A DNA stretch of 64,000 bases from Salinirubellus salinus (GCF_025231485.1 NZ_CP104003.1:2418001-2482000), one strand, 5' to 3'. Positions 16,712 through 25,441 are shown, counted from the stretch's first letter. Notes: generated by a model not told the origin, from the letters alone. Made by a program: numbers and translations.

Positions 16712-18345
16712 CGGGACACCTCCGGGCCGGCGGCGGGGTCCTCGGCGGCCGTCGGGTCGGTCGTCTCGATTCGTTCGAGCGCCGCCAGCACCCCACCCAT
16801 CTTCTGTTCGGTCTCCTCGTACTCGCTGGCCGGGTCGGAGTCGGCGACGATGCCGGCACCGGCCTGGACGGTGACGCGCTGGTCGCCGGCGGTGTCTCGT
16901 TCGTCCTCCACCGTCGCGGTCCGGATGACGATGGCGAAGTCCGCGTCTCCGGTCCACGAGTAGTAGCCCACACCGCCGCCGTACAGGCCACGCGGGGTCA
17001 GTTCGAGGTCGTCGATGATCTCCATCGCCCGTATCTTCGGCGCACCCGAGAGGGTACCGGCCGGGAACGCCGCCCGGGTCGCGTCGAACGCGTCCGCGTC
17101 GGCCGCGAGTCGACCCGTCACGGTGGACTCGATGTGCTGGACGTGGCTGTACTTCAGGACGTTCATGAACTCGTCGACGCGCACGCTGCCCGGTTCCGAG
17201 ACGCGGCGCACGTCGTTCCGTGCGAGGTCCACCAGCATCGTGTGCTCTGCCCGCTCCTTCCCGTCGGCGAGCATCTCGCCCGCGAGACGGCGGTCCTCGA
17301 CTGGTGAGGAGCCACGCGGACAGGTGCCGGCGATGGGGTTGGCGACCACCTCGCGCCCACGCACGGAGACGAGCGTCTCGGGCGAGGCGCCGACGACGGT
17401 CAGGTCGCCGTGGCCGAGCAGGTACATGTACGGCGACGGGTTGACCTCGCGGAGCGCGCGGTAGAACCCGAGCGGGTCCACCTCGCCGCGCAGTTCGCGG
17501 GTCCGGGAGATGACCCCCTGGTAGATGTCGCCGTCGAGGACGTGCTCTTTCGCCCGTCGGACGGCGTCCTCGTACTCCTCGCGGGGGCCGGCCGTCTCGG
17601 CAGTGCGGACGAACCCACCGGTCTCGGGGTCGGTGGCGTCGGCGAGCAGCGCCTCGACGCGCTCGGCCTCGGCCACGAGGTCGTCGTACAGGGCGTCGGC
17701 GTCCTCGCGGCCGTGGACGACGGGCGTGAACACGAGCGAGACGGTGTCTGCCTCGTCGTCGAACGCGAGCGTCTTTGTCGAGAGGACGAACTGCGCGTCC
17801 GGGAACCGCGAGTCCGGGCGCTCCATCCCGACCTCCGAGAGCCAGAGGTCGTAGACGGCGTCGTACGCGAGGAAGCCGACGAGACCACCGTCGAGCGTCT
17901 GCCGGTCGCCCGCGGGGAAGTTCCGTCGCGGCAGGTCCGGCAGCGCCGCCCGGAGCGCGTCGAGACAGTCGCCCTCGGCGTCGAACGCACCGTCGAACAG
18001 GCCGGTGTACCGGTCGTCGAACACCTCGACGCCCGACTCGGGACCGACTGTGAGGACCGCGGCCGGGTCGTACCCCACGAACGAGAACCGGGCGTGCCGG
18101 TCCGCGCCGCCGGGCGTGAACGCCCCGTCGGGGTCCGAGGAGGCCACCTTCTCGGCCGACTCGAGGAGGAAGTCGTAGTCGCCCGACTCGGAGCCACGCC
18201 CCCCACTCGTGCGGCCGGTGAGTGCTGCGTACGCCGCGAGCGGTTCGACGTCCACGTCGAGTTCGGCGGCGACGCGGACGACGGCCGGGCCGTCGGCCGC
18301 GTACTCGCGGACCGCCTCGCGGGGGGTGTCGAGCGGCGCGCTCAC
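16708..18345 (-). CDS. trpE: Anthranilate synthase component I
   Basis: Chorismate-binding subunit that makes anthranilate from chorismate and ammonia. The 545-aa protein has the N-terminal regulatory half and the C-terminal chorismate-binding domain with ANPIAGTCPRG, AEHTMLVDLARNDV, VQHIESTVTGRL and FPAGTLSGAPKIRAMEII. VGYYSWTGDADFAIVIRT and VQAGAGIVADSDP complete the active site. The start is a GTG at 18345 whose GTGA overlaps the trpF stop, so the frame continuing upstream is not used. Feedback inhibition by tryptophan is expected from the family. Confidence 0.94.
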   Translation of the reverse strand: MSAPLDTPREAVREYAADGPAVVRVAAELDVDVEPLAAYAALTGRTSGGRGSESGDYDFLLESAEKVASSDPDGAFTPGGADRHARFSFVGYDPAAVLTVGPESGVEVFDDRYTGLFDGAFDAEGDCLDALRAALPDLPRRNFPAGDRQTLDGGLVGFLAYDAVYDLWLSEVGMERPDSRFPDAQFVLSTKTLAFDDEADTVSLVFTPVVHGREDADALYDDLVAEAERVEALLADATDPETGGFVRTAETAGPREEYEDAVRRAKEHVLDGDIYQGVISRTRELRGEVDPLGFYRALREVNPSPYMYLLGHGDLTVVGASPETLVSVRGREVVANPIAGTCPRGSSPVEDRRLAGEMLADGKERAEHTMLVDLARNDVRRVSEPGSVRVDEFMNVLKYSHVQHIESTVTGRLAADADAFDATRAAFPAGTLSGAPKIRAMEIIDDLELTPRGLYGGGVGYYSWTGDADFAIVIRTATVEDERDTAGDQRVTVQAGAGIVADSDPASEYEETEQKMGGVLAALERIETTDPTAAEDPAAGPEVSR

Positions 18346-18974
18346 AGCGCCACCTCGGCCCCACGCCGCGTGTTCCGGACGAACGCCCGGACCCTGTCGT
18401 GGTCCTTCACGCCGCCGCTCGCCTCGGTGCCGGAGGCCACGTCGACGCCGTACGGGCCGACCGTCTCGACCGCTTCCCCGACGTTCTCGGGCGTCAGCCC
18501 GCCGGCCAGGACGACGGGCGTCTCGAGCGAGTCGACGAGTTCGCGGGTCCGCGCCCAGTCGTGTGTCTCGCCGGTGCCGCCGGCCCCGGACTCGTCGACG
18601 CTGTCGACCAGCAGGCCGTCGGCACACCCCTCGTAGGCGGGGGCGCGGTCGGCGTCGGTGGCGACCACGAGCGTCCGGACGTGGCTCCGCAGCTCGACGG
18701 CCGTCTCCGGGTCGACGCCGTGGACCTGCACCGCGTCGACGCCGACGCGTTCGGCCAGCGCGACGGTGTCGCTCGCCCTCTCCGGCATCGTCACGAGGAC
18801 ACTGGTGAGGAACGGCGGCGCGGCGGCGGCGAGGCTGGCGGCCCGCTCGGGACTCACCTCCCGCGGGGTGTCCACCGAGACACCCGATATCAGTCCGACG
18901 GCGTCCGCACCCGCGTCGGCGACCGCCCGAAGGTCGGCCTCGCGGGTGACCCCACACACCTTGACACGAGTCAT
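18342..18974 (-). CDS. trpF: Phosphoribosylanthranilate isomerase
   Basis: Amadori isomerase converting N-(5'-phosphoribosyl)anthranilate to CdRP in tryptophan synthesis. The 210-aa TIM barrel starts MTRVKVCGVTREADLRAV, with the catalytic Cys in KVCGVT. The second catalytic residue, Asp, is probably in the VDSVDESGAGGTG stretch. LAGGLTPENVGEAV and GVDVASGTEASGGVKD form the phosphate-binding end. Its ATG overlaps the trpD stop by 4 nt, and its stop overlaps the trpE start. Confidence 0.94.
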   Translation of the reverse strand: MTRVKVCGVTREADLRAVADAGADAVGLISGVSVDTPREVSPERAASLAAAAPPFLTSVLVTMPERASDTVALAERVGVDAVQVHGVDPETAVELRSHVRTLVVATDADRAPAYEGCADGLLVDSVDESGAGGTGETHDWARTRELVDSLETPVVLAGGLTPENVGEAVETVGPYGVDVASGTEASGGVKDHDRVRAFVRNTRRGAEVAL

Positions 18975-19972
18975 GCGCCCGCCCGCAACTGCTCGAGTTT
19001 CTCGCTGGCCGCGCCCGACGCGATGGCCTCGCGGGCGGCCTCGACGCCGGCCTCGAGCGAGTCGGCTCCGCCGGCGGCGTAGATGGCCGCCCCGGCGTTC
19101 GCGAGGACGACGTCGCGTTTCGCCCCCGTCACGTCGCCCGAGACGATACCGCGCAGGTCCGCGGCGTTCTCCTCGGGCGTGCCGCCGGCGATGGCCTCGA
19201 CCGGCGCGGCGTCGAGGCCGAGGTCGGCGGGCGTGAGCGTGTACTCCGAGATCGTCTCACCTTCGACCTCGGCGACGGCGGTCTCGCCGTGGAGAGCGAT
19301 CTCGTCCATCCCGGAGCCGTGGACGACGAGCGCGTGGTCCACGTCCATCCGGGCCAGCGCCCGTGCGAGGACGGGGACGAGGTCGGGGTCGTAGACGCCC
19401 ACGACCTGTGCGCCCGCCCCGGCCGGGTTCGTCAGCGGTCCGAGCACGTTGAACACCGTCCGCATCCCGAGTTCCCGGCGCGGGCCGATGACGGCCTTCA
19501 TCGCCGGGTGGAACACCGGCGCGAGCATGAAGCCGATGCCGTCGCGCTCGATGGCCCGCTCGACGGCGGGCGGTTCGGCCTCCACGTTCACGCCGGCGAC
19601 CTCGAGCACGTCCGCACTCCCCGACGACGAGGAGACGGAGTAGTTGCCGTGTTTCGCCACCGGGACGCCCGCCCCGCTGACGACGATGGCCGACGTGGTA
19701 GAGACGTTGATCGTATCGTAGTCGTCGCCGCCGGTGCCGCAGGTGTCGACCAGCGGTGTCCGGTCGGGCGCGATGGTCCGGGCGGCCCCACGCATCCCTT
19801 CGGCGAGCCCGGCGATCTCGGCCTCGGTCTCCCCCTTCGCGCGTAGTCCCGTCAACAGCGCGCCGATCTGTGCCTCCGTCGCCTCCTCGAAGACGAAGGT
19901 GGCTGCCTCGCGGGCCTCCGCCTGCGAGAGGTCGCCCCCCTCCGTCACACGTCCGATGTACTCCTGTATCAT
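18971..19972 (-). CDS. trpD: Anthranilate phosphoribosyltransferase
   Basis: Transfers phosphoribose from PRPP to anthranilate. The 333-aa protein shows VDTCGTGGDDYDTINVST (PRPP/Mg site), VAKHGNYSVSSSSGSADVLE and FNVLGPLTNPAGAGAQVVGV, all diagnostic of TrpD. It is the first gene of trpDFEG. I chose the ATG at 19972 (MIQEYIGRV), because the upstream extension is short and lies in the promoter region. An inverted pair TGTACG/CGTACA sits just before the start and may be an operator. Confidence 0.95.
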   Translation of the reverse strand: MIQEYIGRVTEGGDLSQAEAREAATFVFEEATEAQIGALLTGLRAKGETEAEIAGLAEGMRGAARTIAPDRTPLVDTCGTGGDDYDTINVSTTSAIVVSGAGVPVAKHGNYSVSSSSGSADVLEVAGVNVEAEPPAVERAIERDGIGFMLAPVFHPAMKAVIGPRRELGMRTVFNVLGPLTNPAGAGAQVVGVYDPDLVPVLARALARMDVDHALVVHGSGMDEIALHGETAVAEVEGETISEYTLTPADLGLDAAPVEAIAGGTPEENAADLRGIVSGDVTGAKRDVVLANAGAAIYAAGGADSLEAGVEAAREAIASGAASEKLEQLRAGA

Positions 19973-19981
19973 AGGCACTGA

Positions 19982-20017
19982 TGTACGATGTTGTCTTGTG
20001 ATGTGCAAAGACGTACA
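19982..20017. promoter_or_regulatory. Inverted TGTACG...CGTACA pair upstream of trpD
   Basis: Half-sites TGTACG (19982-19987) and CGTACA (20012-20017), 30 bp centre to centre (about three helical turns), lie 10-45 bp upstream of the trpD start. This geometry fits a dimeric or tetrameric regulator. No regulator is known from the sequence. Confidence 0.4.
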
Positions 20018-20110
20018 CTCACTTGAACGTATCGCACGGGTGGTGTCGCTGTGCGAGGTGGTGAACGGGCGAAGGGAGAGGAGAGCAGGAGGGAGCAGAC
20101 GGAGCCGGAC

Positions 20111-22141
20111 TCAGGCACCGAGCAGCGCGTCGACGAGTTCACCGGGGTTCGTCGGGTCGGGGAGGCCGCCGATGATCTCGTCCGTCGGGGCGCCCGAGGC
20201 GGCGTCGCCGACGGCCTCGGACGCGCTGTCGATGTTGCGGGCCACGGCACCGGTGCCGTCCTCGTCGTCGACGTAGACGGGCGGGAGGTCGTCGGTCGCA
20301 CCCATGTCTCCGGTCACGACGAACTCACACTTCTCGCCGTCGCAGACGACCTCGCCCCCGGTCGGGATGGACGTCGACCCGTTCTGCATCGTGACCATCA
20401 CGCCCGAGCTACCCTCGAGCGAGCTCGTGTTGCGCGACCAGACGTTGCTCGTGTCGACGACGTACTCGCGCTCGCCGGTGTCGATGGTCACCTCGTCGCT
20501 GTAGACGACCTGCTCCTCGTCGAAGCCGTAGCCGTAGAACCGGTTGGCCGACGGCCCGTTCTCGAAGCCAGCCTCGTCCTCACCGACGGTGTAGCCCCCG
20601 TTCGGCCCGAGCGTGTCGACGTACGTCCGCCGCTCCTGGTAGGGGTCGCTCGGCGGGTTCTCCGGGTCGACCGGCGGGTTGTTCGGGTTGAACAGGACGC
20701 AGTAGTTCGGGCTCGGGAGCGAGTCCGGAGCGGCCTCCGGTAGGTCCGGGACCTGCTCGGGGGGGCTCGGGACCCCGGGCACCGCCTCGCCGACGGGTGC
20801 CTCACACGGGACGCCGCCGCTCCCACCCGTCGGGACGGCCGGGACGCCGGGATCGAGGAGTCCGACCGGGCTAGCCTGACACTCCGTGCCGTCACAGACG
20901 AGGTCCCCACCGAGACCGCTCCCGAACAGGTAGACGACCGTGCTCGCACGGCCGCCCTCGGAGAGGTTCCGGTCGGCCACCGCGGAACTCTCGAGGCCGA
21001 GGTAGTCGTCGGTCCGACCGTCCGAGACCGTGAGGTCCTCCGTCGCGACCACCTTCTCCTCGGAGAGCAGGAACGCCCAGAACAACTGCCCGTCCTGACC
21101 CTGCTCGGTCTCGAGGTCGTACTCGTCGACCCACACCACCTTCTCGCCGCTCGCCTCGGCGGCGAAGTTCCGCCGGTCGAACTCCAGCGCCCGCGGCGGG
21201 TCCGTCGGGTCGACCGACGGGTCGTCCGGGTCGTAAGCCTCACACCCGTCCGGCGGAGCCCCGAGCACGATGCCGCCGACCGCCTCGGGGGTCAGCAGGC
21301 TCGTCGGCACACCGGGGAGCGCCGGTGGCTGGAAGGGGAGGTCACTGGGACCGGGAACGGCCTCGAGCGGCACGTCGTCGCCACGGACGGGGAACGCACA
21401 GTCGACGGTACTCTCCGAACCGACCGGTGCGTCCTGTGGCCCCACCGGCACCGACTCGAAGGGGACCGGCCCGAGGACCTCCTCGGTGCCGGCCGGCAGG
21501 TCCTCGTCGTCGAACTCCCGCGAGAGGTCGTCCGTCGGCGCCTGCTCCAGCACCGGCCCCAGCGTCTCCAGCACCGGCACCGCACCGGTGTCCATCGGGT
21601 CACCCTCGTCGTCGGGGGACGGGAAGACGGGGAGGTCACCTTCACCGGGCAGGTCGCCCTCACCGGGGAGGTCATCTTCACCGGGCAGGTCGCCCTCGCC
21701 GGAGAGGTCCTCCGTCGGGAGGTCGTCTTCCGAGATCTCCGTGCCGGGTGCGTCGGCGGACGGGAGTCCATCATCGCCGCCCTCGGGGACCAGGTTCGAA
21801 TCACAGTCGTCGGTGGGGTCGGGGTCGCTCGTGCTCACGTCACAGTCGAGCGAGAGCGACCCGCCGAGGTCACCACCGTCGTTCAGGCTCGTCTCGCTGC
21901 TCGTCGAGATGTCGACGCCGTCTTCGCCGGCGCTCACCGAGACGTCGGTGTCGGTACCGTTCTCCTCGTCGCCGACGGTGATTCCGGTGCCGTCGTCACC
22001 ACCGATATCGATGCCGTCCTCGTCGATGGTGATCCCATCGTCGTCGTCCGCCGCGTGGACGGGCGCGACGAAGGTACTCGTCAGGACCACGACCGCGAGA
22101 AGCGCCGTCAGGACCTGTCTGGTGCTACGCTTTGCTCCCAT
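20111..22141 (-). CDS. Exported acidic protein with internal duplication, function unknown
   Basis: A 676-aa secreted protein. The signal peptide is about residues 1-35 (STRQVLTALLAVVVLTST then FVAPVHA). Next come an Asp/Gly-rich segment with DGITIDEDGIDIGG-like strands and a DLPGEGDLP repeat run (about 4 units). A module of about residues 219-264 (TEEVLGPVPFES to LEAVPGP) is shared with the broken gene at 23.3-23.9 kb. Two similar units follow, at about 300-420 and 480-603. Each starts with Cys, then (Y/F)xPxxPxVDPxxPP, and ends VCDGxxC, so two disulfides per protein half are possible. An alternative ATG at 22156 lies nearer to a TATA-like tttatac (about 22200-22206). I do not recognise the family. 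Confidence 0.7.
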   Translation of the reverse strand: MGAKRSTRQVLTALLAVVVLTSTFVAPVHAADDDDGITIDEDGIDIGGDDGTGITVGDEENGTDTDVSVSAGEDGVDISTSSETSLNDGGDLGGSLSLDCDVSTSDPDPTDDCDSNLVPEGGDDGLPSADAPGTEISEDDLPTEDLSGEGDLPGEDDLPGEGDLPGEGDLPVFPSPDDEGDPMDTGAVPVLETLGPVLEQAPTDDLSREFDDEDLPAGTEEVLGPVPFESVPVGPQDAPVGSESTVDCAFPVRGDDVPLEAVPGPSDLPFQPPALPGVPTSLLTPEAVGGIVLGAPPDGCEAYDPDDPSVDPTDPPRALEFDRRNFAAEASGEKVVWVDEYDLETEQGQDGQLFWAFLLSEEKVVATEDLTVSDGRTDDYLGLESSAVADRNLSEGGRASTVVYLFGSGLGGDLVCDGTECQASPVGLLDPGVPAVPTGGSGGVPCEAPVGEAVPGVPSPPEQVPDLPEAAPDSLPSPNYCVLFNPNNPPVDPENPPSDPYQERRTYVDTLGPNGGYTVGEDEAGFENGPSANRFYGYGFDEEQVVYSDEVTIDTGEREYVVDTSNVWSRNTSSLEGSSGVMVTMQNGSTSIPTGGEVVCDGEKCEFVVTGDMGATDDLPPVYVDDEDGTGAVARNIDSASEAVGDAASGAPTDEIIGGLPDPTNPGELVDALLGA
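21349..21500 (-). repeat. DNA block nearly identical to 23521-23672
   Basis: Encodes the TEEVLGPVPFES...STVDCAFPVRGDDVPL module of the intact exported protein. The run from accgggaacggcctcgagcg through to ctctccga is essentially base-for-base the same in both places. This level of synonymous-site identity indicates recent duplication or gene conversion. Confidence 0.75.
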
Positions 22142-22447
22142 CACTGGAGCGTACATCCTGCTTCGGGTGTATCAGGATTCTGTGCGCTATGTCCTGTAGT
22201 TTATACGAGCACACGAGGTCCGGGGGTCGCTCGCGTACCGGTGCCCTGTCGACTGTGGGGGGTCAGAGCCGCCACACGTCGGGCAGTCGTGGTCTCCCGC
22301 GACCGATGGGGAGTCGACTCACCTCGTGCGCGCGTGTGTGACGAGTGTGATGGAGTGTAGTGGTGAGGTGGAAGTTCGACATGCGAGGGAGGGAACGGCC
22401 AGCGAGAACCGGGGGCGAGGTCGAGCGACCGTCGCGCTACGCGGGGG

Positions 22448-23146
22448 TCAGCGTCCGAGACCGGGGAGTCCCGGCACCTCGGGTGCGGGGGCGTCCGCCG
22501 GCGGCAGCGTGAGGGTCTCCTCCTGTCCGTTTGCCGTGACGGTGACGGTCAGCCCGCCGGTGTCACCCTCCACGTCCGCACCCAGGTCCAGCGTCTCGCC
22601 GAGCGTCGCGGGGACCGTCGGCGGGGTGGGGGCCTACTCCGGTGGCAGCGTGACGCGACGCTCCTCGCCGGCAGCGGCGACGGTCACGGTGACGCCGCTC
22701 GTGTCACCCTCCACCGAGACGTCGACGGCCTGGTCGGCCTGCGTCACGGGCGGGGTCGGGGCGTCCTCGGGCGGGAGCGTGATGCTCTCCTCCCGGTCGT
22801 TCGCCGAGACGGTGACCGTGACACCGTCCTCGGAGCCCTCCACGACGACGTCCACGTCGACGGACTCCCAAGCGGCCTGCGCGGTCGGCAGCGCCGGCAG
22901 ATCACTCGGCGGCACGGTGATCGTCTCCCTCCGGTCGTTCGCGACGAGCGTCACCGTGACGCCCTCGTCGGATCCCGCCACGACGACGTCCACGTCGACG
23001 TCTTCGGACGTCGAGGGCTGGGCCGCGGCGGGTGTGATGGCGGTACTGGCGAGGACTGCCAGCGCGAGGAGCGCGAGCAGTACGGTTCGTGTGTCGAGTG
23101 TCTGCATACGACAACCGGGACGAGCCCGGACTCTCGCTTGTTTCAT
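22448..23146 (-). pseudogene. Exported four-repeat protein interrupted by an in-frame TAG
   Basis: A signal peptide (hydrophobic VLLALLALAVLASTAITPAAA) is followed by about 40-residue repeats, each of the pattern VDVxVxGxxxGVTVTVxAxxxxExITLPP. Three repeats are read before a TAG at 22634-22636. Translation in the same frame continues after it for 61 codons with a fourth clear repeat (GDTGGLTVTVTANGQEETLT then LPPADAP) and ends at TGA 22448-22450. The TAG occupies the place of Asp in LPPEDAPTPP of repeat 2. The product is therefore 157-170 aa if truncated and about 218-231 aa if restored. A strong TATA (gatataaaatacc, minus strand, 23163-23175) favours the ATG at 23146; the one at 23107 is also possible. 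Confidence 0.7.
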
Positions 23147-23277
23147 TCCCCGATTTTGACCGGTATTTTATATCGCCCGAGCGGTCCGGGCGAGGCGGGC
23201 AGTATCCGCTCGAGCGGGTGAGGCGTGGCGCTCCGTCAGCCGCAACGAGAACGGGGACGAGGTCGAGAGGCGCCCGG

Positions 23278-23918
23278 TCAGAGGTTGATGATGTCGCTGA
23301 TGGGGACGGGAATCTCGCCGATGTCGATAGTCGGTTCGTCGCTTATCGGCGGGTCCTGGATGGTGTCGGCGATCTCCTCGGGACCGAGCGGGGGCTGGAG
23401 CAGCCCCTCGGGGCTGGCCTCACACTCTAGTTCGCCCTCCTGCAGGCGGTCGGGGTCGAGGCTCTTCTCGCTGACCGGGTCGGCACACCGGTGACGTTCG
23501 GCTGGACCGGCAGCTGACCCGGACCGGGAACGGCCTCGAGCGGCACGTCGTCGCCACGGACGGGGAACGCACAGTCGACGGTACTCTCCGACCCGACCGG
23601 GAGGTCCCTGGGGTCGGCCAGGAGACTCTCGAAGGGGACCGGCCCGAGGACCTCCTCGGTGCCGACCGGCAGGGCACTGTCGTCGCCGAGGTCGATATCC
23701 TCGTCCCCGACGCTCACGCCGTCGGGCTCCAGACTCACGCCCCCGTCACCGCCGAGCGTCACGCCGCCGTCGTCCACCGAGACAGGCGAGTCGCCGTCAC
23801 CGAAATCTGTCCTTCCGTCGTCACCCAGGGTCGCACCGACCGGCCCCGCGACGAGCGAGGTCACCAGCACGAGCGTGAGACACGTCACCGCCGCCCGCGA
23901 CAACTGTGCGCCGAACAT
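23278..23918 (-). pseudogene. Exported acidic protein, frameshifted paralogue of the 676-aa protein
   Basis: Starts MFGAQLSRAAVTCLTLVLVT (signal peptide), then Asp/Gly-rich strands and the TEEVLGPVPFES...LEAVPGPGQLP module shared with the 676-aa protein. In the start frame the sequence then turns basic and stops at TAG 23427-23429. In another frame a typically acidic sequence (CADPVSEKSLDPDRLQEGEL through IPVPISDIINL) continues to TGA 23278-23280. The switch lies near 23485-23500. This is either a real frameshift or an assembly or sequencing error. It is followed downstream by the TAG-broken repeat gene on the same strand. Confidence 0.65.
23521..23672 (-). repeat. Second copy of the shared exported-protein DNA block
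   Basis: Partner of 21349-21500. The same module is encoded with nearly identical DNA, including wobble positions, and differs mainly in a short middle stretch (gggaggtccctggggtcggc against ggtgcgtcctgtggccccac). Confidence 0.75.
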
Positions 23919-24131
23919 GTGACCGAAGATACTCAGGTTAACTCTTCGGCCTCACTCAGGGAATCGACGGCTAATTTTGTACTCCAGAGGTCGTTCCCCG
24001 GGATAGGACGGCCACCACACGTCTCTCACCGGGAGTTTTTGTGAGCGTGTGATGAGAGGCGCCCACATCCCGCATTCGGCCGCCCGTTCCGAAACGTTCA
24101 AACGTCTCTCCGCGGTACAATCGTATCGTCA

Positions 24132-24206
24132 GGGTTCGTGGTCTAGACTGGTTATGACACCTCCTTGACATGGAGGAGGCCGGCGGTTCAAATCCGCCCG
24201 AACCCA
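24132..24206 (+). tRNA. tRNA-Val (anticodon GAC)
   Basis: The cloverleaf can be folded by eye. Acceptor arms are GGGTTCG/CGAACCC with discriminator A; anticodon stem CCTCC/GGAGG with loop TTGACAT gives anticodon GAC (valine). The T arm is GGCGG-TTCAAAT-CCGCC. The D arm is shorter (GTC/GAC). No intron is seen and no CCA is encoded. Confidence 0.95.
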
Positions 24207-24516
24207 CTCACTCACCCGTTCTCAGGTGCCCAGCCTGGCGTCTATACGCCGCTCGTTCCGACGGCACAGACGGAGCGGCAGGTCACCCCGGTGACACACC
24301 GGCGCTGGTGGTATCGCCCGACCCGACCGGCCCACTCCGTCACGTTCCTCGCCGTGGTCCTCGGTGGCAGGGAGTCGTCGACCCGTAGCAACGCCGAACG
24401 CCTCGGCCGGACCCGCCGGAGCACTCCGTGGACGGGTACTATCAGTTCCGAGGGACGCTCTCGTGGAGGCTGAAAACACGTTAAACGCTTGCCACACCTC
24501 CGTGCGTGTCGAACCC
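24207..24516. other. Intergenic stretch between tRNA-Val and the HdeD-like gene
   Basis: About 310 bp. Apart from a TATA-like ttaaacg (about 24481-24487) about 30 bp before the next ATG, I see no gene or repeat. Confidence 0.5.
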
Positions 24517-25131
24517 ATGAGTACAGATACCTCGGCCGGAACGAACGTCGGTGGCCTGCAGCCGGTCACACGGGACCAGGCGAACGTGCTCGTCGGCGCT
24601 GGGGTCGTCATCGCGATCGTGGGACTGCTCGCGCTCGTCTTCCCCCTGGTCTCGGGAGTGACCATCTCGATCATCGTCGGCGCAGCGCTGGTCGTCGGCG
24701 GACTCGGCCACGTGGCGAGCGCGTTCACGGTCACTGGCTGGCGCTCGCGAGCCGGCCAGCTCCTGCTCGCGCTCGTCTACGCGGTCTTCGGGATACTCGC
24801 GCTGGCGAACCCCGTCCTCACGCTGACGACGCTCACCATCCTGCTCGTCGCCTACTTCCTGCTGGAGGGTGTCGTCCTCCTCGCGCTGGGGTTGATCAAC
24901 CGGGGCGAGCGGAACTGGGTGTTGACCGTCGTGAGCGGTGCGTTCTCGCTGCTCGTCGCCCTCCTGGTCTGGCTCGGCCTCCCCAGCAGCGCGGCGTGGG
25001 CCATCGGCGTCCTGTTCGGCGCGAACCTGCTGGTGACGGGCGGGACGATGGTCGTCATCGGCCGTGGCTACTGGAAGGCGGCGCCGACCGAGACGGGGCC
25101 GGCGACCGGGTCGGAGACCGGCGGCGCCTGA
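24517..25131 (+). CDS. HdeD/DUF308 family membrane protein
   Basis: A 204-aa polytopic membrane protein with six hydrophobic helices arranged in three similar pairs, as in the DUF308/HdeD family (linked in bacteria to acid resistance). Typical family sequences are VLVGAGVVIAIVGLLALVFP, FGILALANPVLTLTTLTILL and FLLEGVVLLALGLINRGERNWVL. The ATG at 24517 is chosen (MSTDTSAGTNVGG). The soluble tails are short and acidic. The physiological role in haloarchaea is unknown. Confidence 0.8.
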   Translation: MSTDTSAGTNVGGLQPVTRDQANVLVGAGVVIAIVGLLALVFPLVSGVTISIIVGAALVVGGLGHVASAFTVTGWRSRAGQLLLALVYAVFGILALANPVLTLTTLTILLVAYFLLEGVVLLALGLINRGERNWVLTVVSGAFSLLVALLVWLGLPSSAAWAIGVLFGANLLVTGGTMVVIGRGYWKAAPTETGPATGSETGGA

Positions 25132-25210
25132 GCGACGGGCGAACGGCGACCCGACGCCAGCAGGCCCGCCTCGGCGAGATGTTTTTGTCCACCGTCGGCC
25201 ATCCTCCGGT

Positions 25211-25441
25211 ATGGCCTACGTCGTCCAGATCACCGAGTCCGCCATCGAGACGAATCCGCGGGTGGCCGAGTACCGCGAGTCGGTTGGTGAGCGGGTCCGG
25301 TTCGACTCCGCCGCGGACGCGGAGGCGCTCGTCGAGAAGTTCAACACGGAGGGCGAGGGGGCGGTCCGTCTCCGGCACGTCCACGAGGAGCACCCGCTGG
25401 AGGAGCAGGACGTGGTCGACGGCTACGTGGAGCCGGCCTGA
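25211..25441 (+). CDS. Small conserved-type acidic protein
   Basis: A 76-aa acidic protein (MAYVVQITESAIETNPRVAE...) with alternating strand and helix pattern and a C-terminal HVHEEHPLEEQDVVDGYVEPA. The composition is typically haloarchaeal. I recognise no domain. It lies between the HdeD-like gene (79 bp upstream) and the CBS gene (129 bp downstream), all on the same strand. Confidence 0.65.
   Translation: MAYVVQITESAIETNPRVAEYRESVGERVRFDSAADAEALVEKFNTEGEGAVRLRHVHEEHPLEEQDVVDGYVEPA

Noticed and set aside
21640-21720. Short tandem DNA repeat that could suggest a CRISPR or satellite array
   Set aside because: It encodes the DLPGEGDLP amino-acid repeats of the exported protein in frame. There are no spacers and no cas genes.
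22634-22636. TAG as pyrrolysine codon
   Set aside because: No pyl genes are visible, and the Halobacteria are not known to use pyrrolysine. A nonsense mutation is the simpler reading.
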